Source of the DNA: Phenylobacterium sp.
GTDB taxonomy: Bacteria; Pseudomonadota; Alphaproteobacteria; Caulobacterales; Caulobacteraceae
Assembly (NCBI GenBank): GCA_025350885.1
Contig: JANXXA010000192.1
Span: 1-6,473, forward strand
Length of the DNA stretch: 6,473 nt
Direction of reading: 5' to 3'
Below the pieces are notes generated by a model that saw only the letters and a list, made by a program, of their open reading frames with translations, made no database searches and had not been told where the DNA came from. Below, piece by piece: positions 5,637 through 6,473 of this stretch. The stretch's first letter is position 1; the number at the start of each line of letters is the position of its first letter. The translations under genes were made by a program, and so were the position numbers.

Positions 5637-6473
5637 CGGTTTCGGCCCGGCGGGTCACGGGCGCGCCAGCCTGAGCCGGCCACGGATCGACGGTCACCCG
5701 GCGCATGTGCCGGCGCTGTCCGGGATAGTCGTTGAGCGCGAAATGCCAGACTGAGCGGTTGTCCCAGAAGGCCACCGAGCCGGGCGCCCACGAGAACTGC
5801 GTGGTGAACCCCTCATACCGGCAATGCTCGAACAGATAGGTCAGCAGAGCCATGGACTCCCGCGTCTTCCAACCCTCGATGCGGACGGTGAAGGCAGGAT
5901 TCACATAGAGCGCCTTGCGGCCGGTCTCGGGGTGGGTGAGCACCATCGGATGGACGTATTCGCCGACTAGGCCGTCGGCCTCGGCGATGGCCATGGATTG
6001 GCGCTTCTGCGTGGAATGGCCCTGCGACGAATATTCCCGCGCCGCCGAATGCACGGCGTTCAGGCCCTCCAGCGTGCTTTGCAGGCCGGGCGACAGAGCC
6101 TCGAAGGCCGCCGCCTGGCTGGCGAACAGGGTGTCGCCGCCGAACGCCGGCGTCTCCACCGCATAGAGGATCGAGCCGATGGCCGGGGTTTCAAGGAAAC
6201 TCATGTCGGAGTGCCAGCCGCCGCCGAAATTGATCCGGTCCTGCGGTTCCTTGACCACCTCCATCACCGCCGGATGGTCGGCCATGCCGGCGACGTAGGG
6301 GTGGATATTCAGCGGTCCGAAGCGGGCCCCGAACGCCACCTGCCGCGCCGGCGTCAGCGCCTGATCGCGAAAGAAGATCACCTGATGGTCGAGCAGGGCC
6401 TGGCGGATCGCCGCGATCGCCGCGTCCGGCAGGTCCTGGGCGAGATCGACGCCGGAGATTTCGGCGCCGAGCG
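5629..6473 (-). CDS. TauD/TfdA-family Fe(II)/2-oxoglutarate dioxygenase, N-terminus outside the window
   Basis: The frame is open from the right edge to TGA at 5631-5629, giving 280 visible residues; probably only some 10-20 N-terminal residues are missing, since the edge begins in the family's LGAEISGVDL segment. GTG at 6381 is internal, within the strand HQVIFFRDQ, and is not the start. The iron site is visible: H87 and D89 in WHSDMSF and H243 in WHFALNDY (numbered from the first full codon at the edge). R254, 11 residues after the last His, fits the 2-oxoglutarate-binding arginine of TauD (R266), and R258 fits TauD R270. NIHP near the front matches the TauD substrate-side histidine region, and THPETGRKALYVNPAF is typical. 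The family hydroxylates taurine, alkyl sulfates, phenoxyacetates and other acids; the GGGWHSD segment differs from TauD's NDNWHTD, so I do not assign taurine. It is cytoplasmic. No transporter is visible beside it. Confidence 0.92.
   Translation of the reverse strand, partial: LGAEISGVDLAQDLPDAAIAAIRQALLDHQVIFFRDQALTPARQVAFGARFGPLNIHPYVAGMADHPAVMEVVKEPQDRINFGGGWHSDMSFLETPAIGSILYAVETPAFGGDTLFASQAAAFEALSPGLQSTLEGLNAVHSAAREYSSQGHSTQKRQSMAIAEADGLVGEYVHPMVLTHPETGRKALYVNPAFTVRIEGWKTRESMALLTYLFEHCRYEGFTTQFSWAPGSVAFWDNRSVWHFALNDYPGQRRHMRRVTVDPWPAQAGAPVTRRAETVS

Noticed and set aside
4850..5674. A 274-codon plus-strand frame inside the flavoprotein gene
   Set aside because: Arg/Gly-rich shadow of the flavoprotein, whose own frame has the FAD motifs at both ends.
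5637..5700. Possible terminator for the convergent genes
   Set aside because: No stem followed by a T-run is seen on either strand around the shared stop; this region is still coding for the dioxygenase.

Overview
This 6.5 kb window is GC-rich and gene-dense. It carries no RNA gene, mobile element, CRISPR array or phage-like segment that I can recognise. The combination of Tat-exported DUF885 proteins in tandem, a COG1680 serine hydrolase, a PP_4765-type flavoprotein and a TauD/TfdA dioxygenase suggests an alphaproteobacterium, possibly in or near the Caulobacteraceae. That placement is an inference from gene content and composition, not from any marker gene.

Left part (1-3224, minus strand): two paralogous DUF885 metallopeptidase-like genes are read leftwards with 25 bases between them. 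The upstream copy (1422-3224) is complete at 600 residues, with a GTG start and a good ribosome binding site. The downstream copy (1396 to the window edge) has its start but loses its last quarter or so. Both begin with twin-arginine signal peptides and carry the HExxPGHH zinc-site motif, so both are probably folded in the cytoplasm and exported to the periplasm or outer surface.

Centre (3225-3369): a 145-base divergent intergenic region. It holds a weak promoter candidate for the DUF885 pair and a short GC-rich inverted repeat.

Right part (3370-6473): on the plus strand, a beta-lactamase-fold serine hydrolase (SMAK and YSS motifs, no signal peptide) overlaps the start of a FAD-dependent flavoprotein by 4 bases (TTGA), which suggests translational coupling. 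The flavoprotein converges on a minus-strand TauD/TfdA-type Fe(II)/2-oxoglutarate dioxygenase whose N-terminus lies outside the window. The two 3' ends overlap by 8 bases in a perfect palindrome that supplies both stop codons.

The likely transcription units are (a) the DUF885 pair leftwards, (b) serine hydrolase plus flavoprotein rightwards, and (c) the dioxygenase leftwards from outside. Three of the five genes are predicted hydrolases, two of them exported, which fits general peptide or amide scavenging. I see no shared pathway that ties all five together and no convincing sign of a new multi-gene system. The most distinctive points are the tandem peptidase paralogs and the palindromic shared stop.
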